Notes under the pieces: generated by a model
The model's database searches: none
Seen by the model: the letters and a program-made list of their open reading frames with translations, nothing else
Told to the model about the DNA's origin: nothing
NCBI RefSeq assembly: GCF_900564155.1
Contig: NZ_LS999839.1
Location: 1,299,097-1,363,096, forward strand
Direction: 5' to 3'
Source of the DNA: Pedobacter schmidteae
GTDB lineage: Bacteria > Bacteroidota > Bacteroidia > Sphingobacteriales > Sphingobacteriaceae
Length of the DNA: 64,000 bases
Made by a program: the position numbers and the translations under genes
Shown: positions 42,685 to 51,096 of the stretch, in pieces
Layout of the letters: each line of letters starts with the position of its first letter
How positions within the stretch are numbered: position 1 is the stretch's first letter

Positions 42685-43983
42685 ATGAAAAGAAATTATA
42701 TATATAAAATAACATGTGCCCTATTGGTACTGGTTATAATCGCATCCTGTAAAAAGGAATACAGAAATCCCGGAGGTGCAAATGCAGATGATGTACTGAG
42801 CACGCCCAAAGGGTTAACGGGTGTTGTGGTGGGGCTGCAGAAAATTTATATTACCAGCCGTCTTGGCCTTTATTACAATTCAGTTTCGAGTAATGGTTTT
42901 GTAACCAATGAGATTTTACTGATGAATTCTGGTAACATTCCCGAACTACAATTGTTTACCGGAGGGGCTAGTGTGGATGGAACCAATACCATCCTCGCCA
43001 ACTTATGGATCTACTCAAACAAAATCATTTTTGATGCAGATAATGTAATTACCAATGCCGCAAACCTGGCCGATAAGAATTACGCGGCGGGTTTAATTGC
43101 TTATGCCAGCCTTTTTAAAGCCCTGGCTTTAGGTAACATGGCGCAAAGCTGGGAAAATATTCCGTCGGGTACAGGACAAAAAGTAACTTTTATAAGTCGT
43201 GTTGATGGGCTTAATAAAGCCGTTGGTGTAATTGATAACGCCCTTGCTGTTATTGCGGCTAATAACATCAGTGCAAGCTTTTTAAGTAATATGCCTGCGG
43301 GTATCGACATACAAAATTCCTTGTATGCTATAAAAGCCCGCTATGCACTTTTCGCTGGAAATTATCCGGTTGCGCTGGCAGCAGCAAATAGTGTAGATCT
43401 GACTAAAAAATCATTTTTTGGTTTTGATGCGCAGACACTAAATCCGTTATTTGAGATTGCAACGTCGACAAATAATGTTTTTCAGCCTACCAATGCTAAC
43501 CTGGGATTGACAGGAACTAATGCGCCCGATCCGGCTGATAAAAGGCTCGCTTTTTATACTGTGCCTAATGCCACACCTCCGGTTGCGCGTTTAGGTGGTT
43601 TTGGGTTGACTGCCAGTACGCCTATTCCGCTTTATCTGCCAGGCGAGATTACGCTGATCAAAGCAGAGGTTTATGCCCGTCAGGCTGCGCCTGATCCTGT
43701 TTTGGCATTGGCGAGGTTAAATGATGTGGTGACTAAACAGCCCGCCGCCGATCCTTTTGGTGTTGGTGCGGGTTTAGGGCCTATTGTAGGGCCACTAGCA
43801 CCGGCGCAGATTCTACCGTTGATTTATAAACACCGCTGTATAGAACTTTATTTGTCGGGGTTAAAACTGGAAGATATGCGCAGGTTTGGCCAGCCACTTA
43901 CTGATCGGAAAAGGAACTTTTTCCCATATCCGTTTACGGAAAGAGACAACAATCCGAATACTCCTGCCGATCCGGCGTTCTAA
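42685..43983 (+). CDS. SusD/RagB-family nutrient-binding lipoprotein (cassette 1)
   Basis: 432 residues, a lipoprotein (lipobox VIIASCKKE) on the cell surface that captures glycan for the adjacent SusC. SusD-type helices include LWIYSNKIIFDADNVITNAA, ASLFKALALGNMAQSWENIP and the C-terminal TLIKAEVYARQA with YKHRCIELYLSGLKLEDMRR, the family's signature end. It is shorter than the three later SusD proteins (508-537). A strong terminator follows, so cassette 1 is a two-gene unit. Confidence 0.92.
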   Translation: MKRNYIYKITCALLVLVIIASCKKEYRNPGGANADDVLSTPKGLTGVVVGLQKIYITSRLGLYYNSVSSNGFVTNEILLMNSGNIPELQLFTGGASVDGTNTILANLWIYSNKIIFDADNVITNAANLADKNYAAGLIAYASLFKALALGNMAQSWENIPSGTGQKVTFISRVDGLNKAVGVIDNALAVIAANNISASFLSNMPAGIDIQNSLYAIKARYALFAGNYPVALAAANSVDLTKKSFFGFDAQTLNPLFEIATSTNNVFQPTNANLGLTGTNAPDPADKRLAFYTVPNATPPVARLGGFGLTASTPIPLYLPGEITLIKAEVYARQAAPDPVLALARLNDVVTKQPAADPFGVGAGLGPIVGPLAPAQILPLIYKHRCIELYLSGLKLEDMRRFGQPLTDRKRNFFPYPFTERDNNPNTPADPAF

Positions 43984-44002
43984 TTGGGAAAGTTTAAATT
44001 TG

Positions 44003-44044
44003 AAAAAGCCCTGGTAGCGACATGTGTCACTACCAGGGCTTTTT
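44003..44044 (+). terminator. Intrinsic terminator, end of cassette 1
   Basis: AAAAAGCCCTGGTAG (44003-44017) pairs with CTACCAGGGCTTTTT (44030-44044) and has an A-run on one side and T-run on the other, so it could act in both directions (also for the DeoR transcript from the minus strand). Confidence 0.9.
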
Positions 44045-44067
44045 GTTGCAAAAGTAGGGTGTTGTCT

Positions 44068-44189
44068 GAGGTCGGAGTGACTGCGCCATGAGAGCGCCAT
44101 GAGAGCGCGGTGAGTCCGCCTTTTTCCTGGCAAAAGGCGGACTCACTGCGCGCTCATGGTTGAGACATTACGCTATCATTCCGAACCTC
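44068..44189. repeat. 122-nt imperfect palindrome (REP/MITE-like)
   Basis: Outer arms 44068-44080 and 44176-44189 pair over 13 bp with one bulge. Inside, 44097-44124 pairs with 44132-44159 as a 28-bp hairpin with one mismatch and one wobble around loop TCCTGGC. The 11-bp unit GCGCCATGAGA is repeated directly on the left side (44084 and 44095). It lies between terminator and the end of the DeoR gene and encodes nothing visible. Confidence 0.75.
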
Positions 44190-44232
44190 GACGGGAGGCG
44201 GGTTTAAGTCTGATGGACAGTAAAAAAATGGG

Positions 44233-44979
44233 CTAAAGAATCTGCAGTGTTTTTATCCGGTAGGCATTCAATTCCGGTGCCTGAGGATCAAGCTCGGTAA
44301 TTAAATAATCTATATTTTCCAGTGAGGCAACTTTCAATCTCAACGAAATGTCCAGTTTCTCGGAAATACATAGGATGCCCGCTTTTTTAGATGAACTGAA
44401 CATTGCCTTTTTTAATTGGTTAATTTCCCAGTCGGTATCAGTTAAACCATCATGCGGATGTATGGCGCTGGTTCCTAGCAGACAAAGGTCAGCGTTAATC
44501 TCTGAAAGCTGATTGATCACATGGCCACCGTAAGTTACCTGCGAGTTTTTAGAAAACAGGCCGCCAATCAGGATTACTTCAACTCTGGCGTATTTGGCCA
44601 GCTCAATGGCCACAAAAGGGCTAATGGTAAAAAATGTAGCATTTAAATTTTCGGGCAATTGTTTGGCCAGCTCAATAATCGAGGTTCCTCCGCCAGTCAA
44701 AACCACCATGCCGTCTTTAATTAAAGAGATGGTTTTTTTTGCAATGCTGATTTTGGCATCCTTGGCGTATACCTCACTATCGTCAAAAGAACTTTGGTAA
44801 GATTTTGAGAGTGCGCCACCGTGGACCTTAGATAACTGCCCTTTTTCGGCCAGTTCCTGCAGATCGCGACGGATGGTATCTTCCGAAACATTAAGCAATT
44901 GAACAAGATCGGAAGTGAGTACCCGGTTGTGCAGGTTGATCTGGCGCATGACAAAATCGTGCCTTTCTTTTTTAAGCAT
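44233..44979 (-). CDS. DeoR/GlpR-type transcriptional repressor
   Basis: 248 residues. N-terminal DeoR helix-turn-helix: MLKKERHDFVMRQINLHNRV, LTSDLVQLLNVSEDTIRRDL and the wing LSKVHGGALSK. The C-terminal DeoRC sugar-phosphate sensor shows VVLTGGGTSIIELAKQLP, EVILIGGLFSKNSQVTYGG and CLLGTSAIHPHDGLTDTDWE. Related regulators (AgaR, GlpR, NagR) answer to sugar phosphates, which fits the nearby amino-sugar genes. It is divergent from susC2; 10-bp repeats in the shared upstream region are candidate operators. Confidence 0.92.
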   Translation of the reverse strand: MLKKERHDFVMRQINLHNRVLTSDLVQLLNVSEDTIRRDLQELAEKGQLSKVHGGALSKSYQSSFDDSEVYAKDAKISIAKKTISLIKDGMVVLTGGGTSIIELAKQLPENLNATFFTISPFVAIELAKYARVEVILIGGLFSKNSQVTYGGHVINQLSEINADLCLLGTSAIHPHDGLTDTDWEINQLKKAMFSSSKKAGILCISEKLDISLRLKVASLENIDYLITELDPQAPELNAYRIKTLQIL

Positions 44980-45025
44980 AGTAAAAAAATTTAGCTAATG
45001 TAAAAGAAAAAATCTATAAAACAAC

Positions 45026-45055
45026 ATGCAGGATTTTGCGTGGTCATGCGGGATT
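45026..45055. promoter_or_regulatory. Three tandem 10-bp repeats between deoR and susC2
   Basis: Three contiguous units, ATGCAGGATT, TTGCGTGGTC and ATGCGGGATT, share the consensus WTGCRKGNTT at exactly 10-bp period (one helical turn). They are 50-80 bp upstream of the divergent deoR start and upstream of susC2. Two more units (45139-45148 and 45149-45158) follow 80 bp closer to susC2. Inferred DeoR-type operator. Confidence 0.55.
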
Positions 45056-45138
45056 GTTTTTAAATAATTTGAAAAATAGTTCATTTTTTTGTGGTAAATG
45101 TAAATTTCTTTATTCATATTTACTATGTGATTGTCGTC

Positions 45139-45158
45139 CTGCGGGTTAATGCAGGTTT
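45139..45158. promoter_or_regulatory. Second repeat pair upstream of susC2
   Basis: CTGCGGGTTA and ATGCAGGTTT, adjacent at 10-bp period, matching the cluster at 45026-45055. The pair is also an inverted repeat (CCTGC ... GCAGG). Confidence 0.5.
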
Positions 45159-45280
45159 GGCATTTTGCTTTATAAGCCGACGCTTCAACTATCAACGCCC
45201 GATTCTAATCGTACCAAGCCGATTACAAAAACCAAACATTTAACCTATTCATTACTTATTTTTTATTAAAAAAGTGCTTT

Positions 45281-48200
45281 ATGAGAAAAAAACTACTCCT
45301 GATTGTATTAGGTGTTTTTTTGCTGTATGCGCATTCCTATGCCCAGCAAAAAAGCATTTCAGGTAAAGTAACCGCGTCTGACGACGGGCTGCCTATTCCT
45401 GGCGTTTCCGTCAAAGTTAAAGGGACACAAACTGTTGTACAGACCAACGCCAGGGGTCTGTATGCCATCAAAGCTAAAGCTGGCGATGTGCTGATGTTTA
45501 GTTATATCGGGATGGCAGCGCAGGAGAAGACTGTTGGGGCAGACCTGACAGTAAATGTAGTGCTGAACCCAGACAATAAATCATTGAATGAGGTTGTGGT
45601 TACTGCGTATGGTATTGACCGGGATAAAAAGAGTTTGGGTTATTCTACCCCCATCGTTAAAGGTGATGAGGTGAGTGAAACCCAAAGGAATGATTTTTTT
45701 GGTGGCCTGCAAGGACGTGTGCCGGGACTTTCCATCAACAGCACTAATGGCAACCCGGGAGCTTCTGCTCAAATTGTATTGAGAGGGTTTGTTTCTATTA
45801 GTGGCGATAACAATGCGTTAATTGTGATTGATGGAGTGCCCGTTAATAACAGTACCTTGAATGAAACACGCGAATTGGTGACAGGGGCTGCAAACGCGGA
45901 TCGCGATTACTCTAATCGTGGTATGGACATCAATCCAAATGATATTGAAACCTATACGATTATGAAAGGGCCTGAGGCTACCGCTTTATACGGCAATGCT
46001 GGGGCCAGTGGAGCAATTCTCATTACGACCAAAAAAGGTAAGGCTGGAAAAGGAAGTATTATTTATAGCAATTCCTTTAGAGTGGAGAAGGTAAATAGAT
46101 TTCCCGAAATTCAACAGGTATACAACTCAGGAACAAATGGTGTTTTTGATGGTACCGTTACAACGTTTAACGGGCCTGCTTTTTTACCTGGAACGAAGAT
46201 TTACGATAATATAAAGGAATTTTTTCAAACAGGATTTTCTCAAAAACATAATCTGGCTTTTGAAGGTGGGACAGATAAGTATACATACCGGTGGTCAAAT
46301 GAATATACGGATACAAAAGGAACTGTTCCAACCAGTGGATATACGCGGTTTTCTACACGTGTAACCGGTGTTGGTGCAATTTCTCCGGTATTGAAGCTGA
46401 CTTCAACTTTTAGCTACATGAATTCTTCGAACGATAAAGTGAGTAAAGGGCCAAATGGATTTCTTGTTGAGTTAATGCGTTTTAGCTCTGCATTTGACAT
46501 CAATGACTACCAAGATGAAAAAGGAAATAGAAGGCTCCATACCTCTAGTATCTATGGCGAGTTCGATAATCCGCTTTGGGATGTGTACAAGAATTCTAAT
46601 AATGATAAAACTGATCGGTTTCTGGCAAATACCAATATCGAGCTTACACCGCTTAAGTGGTTGCGTATTAATGGAATAATTGGAGCTGATATTGCTACGA
46701 CCAAAGGTATACAGGTTTATCACGCTCAGTCCTATAAAGGTTCAGGTTCAGCTACTGCGCCAACAGGCGGAAGAGTTGTAACCTATAGTCAGCTTGCTAA
46801 AATACTGAATGGGTCTTTGACAGCTAGTGCCAAACATAAATTTGGAGACTTTAACAATACTTATATTCTTGGGGCCACATTTAATGATTTTAATTCTACC
46901 ACTGATTCTCAGTTGGGTACAAATATGTACGATCCTAATTTCTATAGTATAAATAATACGCTTCCAACAACACAAAGAACTTTGACTTATGTGAATAGAT
47001 ATCGCAATGTTGGGGCTTTTGCTCAAGCTGTATTGGGATATAAAACTTTAATTTATCTGACTTTGTCTGGCCGGTTAGATGGGGCTTCAAGATTAATGCC
47101 TAATAACCCTTATTTTGCATATCCTTCTGCCAGTCTAGCATTTAACTTCACCGATCTGCAGGCGGTAAAAGAGGCAATGCCTTGGTTGAGCTCGGGTAAA
47201 TTGCGTAGTTCGTATGCAATTACAGGAAAAGAGCCTTGGAGGGAGTATTCTACAGGGACTAATTATGTTGCTGCTAAATCTACTGGAGGCGGATTTGCAT
47301 ATTCTTATTATGGCGGTAACCCCGACCTTAAGCCGGAGCGCTCTGAGAACTTTGAAATCGGTACCGAATTACATTTCTTAGATAGCAGAATAGGAATTGA
47401 CTTCAATTATTATAACCTTTTAAGTAAAGATCAGATCATTAATCCAAGACTGAGTTATGGAAGAGGTTTTGTTTTGGAATTGAGAAATGGCGGTACAGTG
47501 CGAAACAGAGGGATTGAGATGCAGCTGACGGGATCTCCAATTAGAAGCCAAGGCTTAAATTGGGATGTTACTATGAATTTTACGCATAATAAAGGTACTG
47601 TTTTGTCGCTGTCAGATGATCTTCCTGAGCTTTATGAGTCAGATACCCAACTCGTGGGTGGAGTTCGTACCGCCGTTCATCCGGGTTATAGCACAGCGGC
47701 ATTGAGTGGTACCCGATTTGAGCGAAATCTGAAAGGTGATCTTTTGATTAGCCCAACTACTGGCTTGCCGTCAAGTCCTGATACGGAATATTATCCAATT
47801 GGCGACAGGACGCCTAAGTTTACAATTGGCTTGGTTAATCGGTTTAGATATAAAGGTTGGGGCTTGTCATTTCTTTGGGACTTGCGTTATGGAGGGGATG
47901 TGCTTAATGCTTCCGAATATGTTGCATTTACCAGAGGTATAAGTTTAAAAACATTAGATCGGGAAACACCAAGAATTATAACAGGAGTGCTCAAGGATGG
48001 GCTGGAAAACACCGACAACCCAACCAGAAACACCATCTCTGTGACGCCATATTATACTTCTGTGTATTATACGACAAATGTTTCTCCTGAAATGTTTATT
48101 GAAAGGAATATCAAGACCCTTCGATTGAGAGATGTTACTTTGAGTTATGATCTTCCACAATCTTTAGTCAGTCGATTGAAATTTGCCCAGGGACTTGGCG

Positions 48201-48367
48201 CATTTATTACAGTTACTGATGCGGTGCTACTGACTAATTATTCTAATGGCGATCCTGAAAGTAATTCAAATACGCCTGGTGTTGGTGGGATTGGTGGTTT
48301 TGGAATAGACTATGGGAATGTTGGAAAGCCAATTGGAATTAATTTAGGTTTTAGGATTAAGTTGTAG
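45281..48367 (+). CDS. SusC/RagA TonB-dependent transporter (cassette 2)
   Basis: 1028 residues with signal peptide (LLIVLGVFLLYAHSYAQ), regulatory beta domain (ISGKVTASDDGLPIPGVSV), TonB box NEVVVTAYG, plug (FGGLQGRVPGLSINS, ALIVIDGVPVNNS, ETYTIMKGPEATALYGNAGA) and barrel ending in INLGFRIKL. It is closer to the SusCs of cassettes 3 and 4 than to cassette 1. susD follows by 11 nt. Confidence 0.95.
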   Translation: MRKKLLLIVLGVFLLYAHSYAQQKSISGKVTASDDGLPIPGVSVKVKGTQTVVQTNARGLYAIKAKAGDVLMFSYIGMAAQEKTVGADLTVNVVLNPDNKSLNEVVVTAYGIDRDKKSLGYSTPIVKGDEVSETQRNDFFGGLQGRVPGLSINSTNGNPGASAQIVLRGFVSISGDNNALIVIDGVPVNNSTLNETRELVTGAANADRDYSNRGMDINPNDIETYTIMKGPEATALYGNAGASGAILITTKKGKAGKGSIIYSNSFRVEKVNRFPEIQQVYNSGTNGVFDGTVTTFNGPAFLPGTKIYDNIKEFFQTGFSQKHNLAFEGGTDKYTYRWSNEYTDTKGTVPTSGYTRFSTRVTGVGAISPVLKLTSTFSYMNSSNDKVSKGPNGFLVELMRFSSAFDINDYQDEKGNRRLHTSSIYGEFDNPLWDVYKNSNNDKTDRFLANTNIELTPLKWLRINGIIGADIATTKGIQVYHAQSYKGSGSATAPTGGRVVTYSQLAKILNGSLTASAKHKFGDFNNTYILGATFNDFNSTTDSQLGTNMYDPNFYSINNTLPTTQRTLTYVNRYRNVGAFAQAVLGYKTLIYLTLSGRLDGASRLMPNNPYFAYPSASLAFNFTDLQAVKEAMPWLSSGKLRSSYAITGKEPWREYSTGTNYVAAKSTGGGFAYSYYGGNPDLKPERSENFEIGTELHFLDSRIGIDFNYYNLLSKDQIINPRLSYGRGFVLELRNGGTVRNRGIEMQLTGSPIRSQGLNWDVTMNFTHNKGTVLSLSDDLPELYESDTQLVGGVRTAVHPGYSTAALSGTRFERNLKGDLLISPTTGLPSSPDTEYYPIGDRTPKFTIGLVNRFRYKGWGLSFLWDLRYGGDVLNASEYVAFTRGISLKTLDRETPRIITGVLKDGLENTDNPTRNTISVTPYYTSVYYTTNVSPEMFIERNIKTLRLRDVTLSYDLPQSLVSRLKFAQGLGAFITVTDAVLLTNYSNGDPESNSNTPGVGGIGGFGIDYGNVGKPIGINLGFRIKL

Positions 48368-48378
48368 GAATAAATAAG

Positions 48379-49992
48379 ATGAAAATGAAAAACATATTAA
48401 GGATTTCGGCGATACTAATGTTGATTTTAATGGTAGGAGGTTGCAAGAAATATTTAGATATTAACAGCAATCCGACTGTGCCACAGGTTACAAGGGCGGA
48501 GTTTCTTTTGCCGCCAATTATTTATCAGATGACAAATGGAACTGCGCAAGATTACAGGTTTATTTGGAAAGTTACGCAAGACATGGGCGGGACTTCCGCT
48601 CTTGCGGGACCGCTGATTTGGGAGCAACATGGTTTTCCAAGCGCAAGCGATAATGGAGGTGTTATCTGGCGGATGACCTATGTTGATTTGGGATTAAATC
48701 TGGAGAATATGATCAATGATGGCATAACCAATCAAAAGTATGAGTATGCTGCCATTGGCTATGCCATAAAAGCCTGGGCTTATCAGATGTGCACAGATTT
48801 GCACGGACCAATTATATTGGATGAGGCTTTTACTCCTGGAAGGTTGAGATTTCCTTATCATGATCAGCCGGATGTGTATGCGAAGGTTCGTGAATATGGC
48901 GCACTTTCGTTGAAATATTTCGCTATGCAGAGCCCCTTGAATTATGCGCCTACATTAGCGAGCGTTACCGGAGATAATATTTATAAAGGAGATAAAGCTA
49001 AATGGAGAAAATTTATTTATGCTTTGTATGCGCTTCAATATAGCCACCTCAGAAATAAGCCGCAATTTCAAACAAGCTATGCGGATAGTGTTGTTAAGTA
49101 TGCTGATCTTTCTTTCGTTGATGAATCTGAATCTGCTACTGTAAACTTTACTGCAACAAGTGCTGATGATTCGAACCCTTTGGGGCCACAATTTGGGTAT
49201 TTAAGTGCAAATACAACTTATTATGGAAGACCAACCACAACGATTTTAAAGTACCTCACCGGAGGGGTGAGGGGTGTTCCCACTCCTGATCCTAAAACTT
49301 CTGTTGACCCAAGGTTAAGCCGCATGTTGCCAGCAAGCACGGCTACGGCAACATTAGGGGTGTACATGGGAATTCAACCTACTCATGGAAGTAATACTAC
49401 TGCTGTTCCAATCGTTTATGGTGCTATTCCGGCAGGGTCAAGTACCTATAACGGAAAATACATTTTTGCCGATGCAGCCCGGTATCCATTGATGACTTAT
49501 TCGCAATTGCAATTTGCCAAGGCTGAAGCGCTGTTTGTGAAGGGGAATACTGGTGACGCATTTACCGCTTATATAAAAGGGATAAAAGGACATATGGATT
49601 TCTATAACCGCTACGGACGTGCCTCAAAAACACCTGATGCTGCGATTGGCGACCCAGAGATTAATGCATATATAGCTTCTTCCGAAGTTGCTAAAAATGG
49701 GGCTGATTTGAGTATTGCCGATATAATGGGGCAGAAATATATCGCGCAATGGGGTTGGGCCGGGCTGGAGCAATGGTGTGATTTGAGGAAGTATCATTAT
49801 GATCCGCTGGTATATAGGAATTATTATCAATTAACAGGGGGAGAAATTGCAGCAACTAATGGTGGCAAGTATGCGTATCGGTTTAGACCGCGTTATAACT
49901 CTGAATATGTATGGAATACAGAGGAACTGGGCAAATGGGGTGGATTAAATCCAAACTACATGACACAAGAGCTTTGGTTTAGTCAACCTTAA
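48379..49992 (+). CDS. SusD-like outer-membrane lipoprotein (cassette 2)
   Basis: 537 residues, lipobox LMVGGCKKYLDINSNPT. This is the SusD-like_2 type: it opens with the LDINSNPTVPQV motif, has TPR-like helices and ends with QKYIAQWGWAGLEQWCDLRKY. It partners with the SusC just upstream. A DUF4397 gene follows after 27 nt and a terminator comes after that. Confidence 0.92.
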   Translation: MKMKNILRISAILMLILMVGGCKKYLDINSNPTVPQVTRAEFLLPPIIYQMTNGTAQDYRFIWKVTQDMGGTSALAGPLIWEQHGFPSASDNGGVIWRMTYVDLGLNLENMINDGITNQKYEYAAIGYAIKAWAYQMCTDLHGPIILDEAFTPGRLRFPYHDQPDVYAKVREYGALSLKYFAMQSPLNYAPTLASVTGDNIYKGDKAKWRKFIYALYALQYSHLRNKPQFQTSYADSVVKYADLSFVDESESATVNFTATSADDSNPLGPQFGYLSANTTYYGRPTTTILKYLTGGVRGVPTPDPKTSVDPRLSRMLPASTATATLGVYMGIQPTHGSNTTAVPIVYGAIPAGSSTYNGKYIFADAARYPLMTYSQLQFAKAEALFVKGNTGDAFTAYIKGIKGHMDFYNRYGRASKTPDAAIGDPEINAYIASSEVAKNGADLSIADIMGQKYIAQWGWAGLEQWCDLRKYHYDPLVYRNYYQLTGGEIAATNGGKYAYRFRPRYNSEYVWNTEELGKWGGLNPNYMTQELWFSQP

Positions 49993-50019
49993 TTTGAATT
50001 AACATTTAAAAGAAACATC

Positions 50020-50814
50020 ATGAAAATATTTTCAGCTTTATCAATTTGCATTTTATTATTTGTAATAATGAGTTGTAATAAAAATACAATAGACTATGGC
50101 GTGATAGAAAAAGTAGGTTCAGATCAGGCTTTGCTAAAAATTAATTACGTGTCAGCCTATGCCAATAACCGTAGCGTAGCTTTCAAAATAAATGATAAAA
50201 GAGTAAGTAACGTTGTTACCTGGAGAACCCCATTTCCGGGGGGCGGCTACAATACAGGTGGCGACTCCAGGCCTGATTTTCTTGCGGTGAGTCCGGGAAA
50301 TGTAAAGTTGTCGGTGATCCTGCCTTTCAAGAAAGATAATGGTATGGATTCAGTGGAATTATATACCACTAACCTTCAGCTTTTGGCTGGAAAAAGTTAT
50401 GTGGCCCATATTACAGATACTTCGGCCAATACTAAAACATTTTTAACTGAGGAGAGCTTTGTAAGGCCTGATACTGCCTATTCGCGTTATCGTTTTGTTA
50501 ACCTGATGCCAAATGTTTCTGCGATAGATCTTTATTATGGTAACAGTGCTACAGATCAAACGAAGGATACTTTGCTGGCGGGTAACATTAACTTCCTGAA
50601 CATCTCGAACGAGATTAAGGTTAGAAGTGGGCAGTCTAAAACCTGGAAGATCAGATCTGCAGGGGCTGCCATAACATCTGCAACTATAATTGCTTCTTAT
50701 ACAAGTTCAAGTCTTTTTCTTAACCAGCGTGTGTATACGGCGTTTGCCTGTGGGTATAGTGGGAAAACAGCAAATGCACAGAAGCCTTATTTGTCTTTTT
50801 TCTTAATAAGATAA
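50020..50814 (+). CDS. DUF4397-domain lipoprotein
   Basis: 264 residues, lipobox VIMSCNKNT. The DUF4397 beta-sandwich (about 38-140) starts ALLKINYVSAYANNRSVAFKI, and a second similar half follows (YSRYRFVNLMPNVSAIDLYYG). DUF4397 lipoproteins are common as the third gene of Bacteroidetes SusCD cassettes and are thought to be surface-exposed; no ligand is known. Last gene of cassette 2. Confidence 0.75.
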   Translation: MKIFSALSICILLFVIMSCNKNTIDYGVIEKVGSDQALLKINYVSAYANNRSVAFKINDKRVSNVVTWRTPFPGGGYNTGGDSRPDFLAVSPGNVKLSVILPFKKDNGMDSVELYTTNLQLLAGKSYVAHITDTSANTKTFLTEESFVRPDTAYSRYRFVNLMPNVSAIDLYYGNSATDQTKDTLLAGNINFLNISNEIKVRSGQSKTWKIRSAGAAITSATIIASYTSSSLFLNQRVYTAFACGYSGKTANAQKPYLSFFLIR

Positions 50815-50839
50815 TTAATATTAATTCTCGATTTTAAAT

Positions 50840-50871
50840 GGCTGTCTGATTTATTTCAGATGGCCTTTTTT
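50840..50871 (+). terminator. Intrinsic terminator, end of cassette 2
   Basis: GGCTGTCTGA (50840-50849) pairs with TCAGATGGCC (50856-50865) with two wobble pairs, then six T. Confidence 0.8.
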
Positions 50872-50904
50872 AACTATAAGACTTGCTGGTGCATTATTCT
50901 TTTT

Positions 50905-50924
50905 TTGCGTATTTATGCGGGTTT
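50905..50924. promoter_or_regulatory. 10-bp tandem repeat pair upstream of susC3
   Basis: TTGCGTATTT and ATGCGGGTTT, contiguous at 10-bp period, matching the units upstream of deoR/susC2. A further single unit TTGCGGGTAA lies at 50967-50976. Confidence 0.5.
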
Positions 50925-51017
50925 GTGCAACATTAATTTTACAAATCATGCTGTTTTGAGTAATTTTTGCGGGTAAAAGCTGAAAAATAATATTGATATT
51001 TACTGCTGTTTAGGTTT

Positions 51018-51037
51018 TTGCGGTTATTTGCGTGTTT
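51018..51037. promoter_or_regulatory. Second 10-bp tandem repeat pair upstream of susC3
   Basis: TTGCGGTTAT and TTGCGTGTTT, contiguous at 10-bp period, 60 bases before the susC3 start. Inferred operator shared with the cassette-2/deoR region. Confidence 0.5.
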
Positions 51038-51096
51038 TGGTGCGCAGGCAAAAACCTAAAACAACAGGACTTGAATTATTAACCAAATTAGCTTTT

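Noticed and set aside
44081..44105. CRISPR-like direct repeat (GCGCCATGAGA twice)
   Set aside because: Only two copies, directly adjacent, within a palindrome; no spacers.
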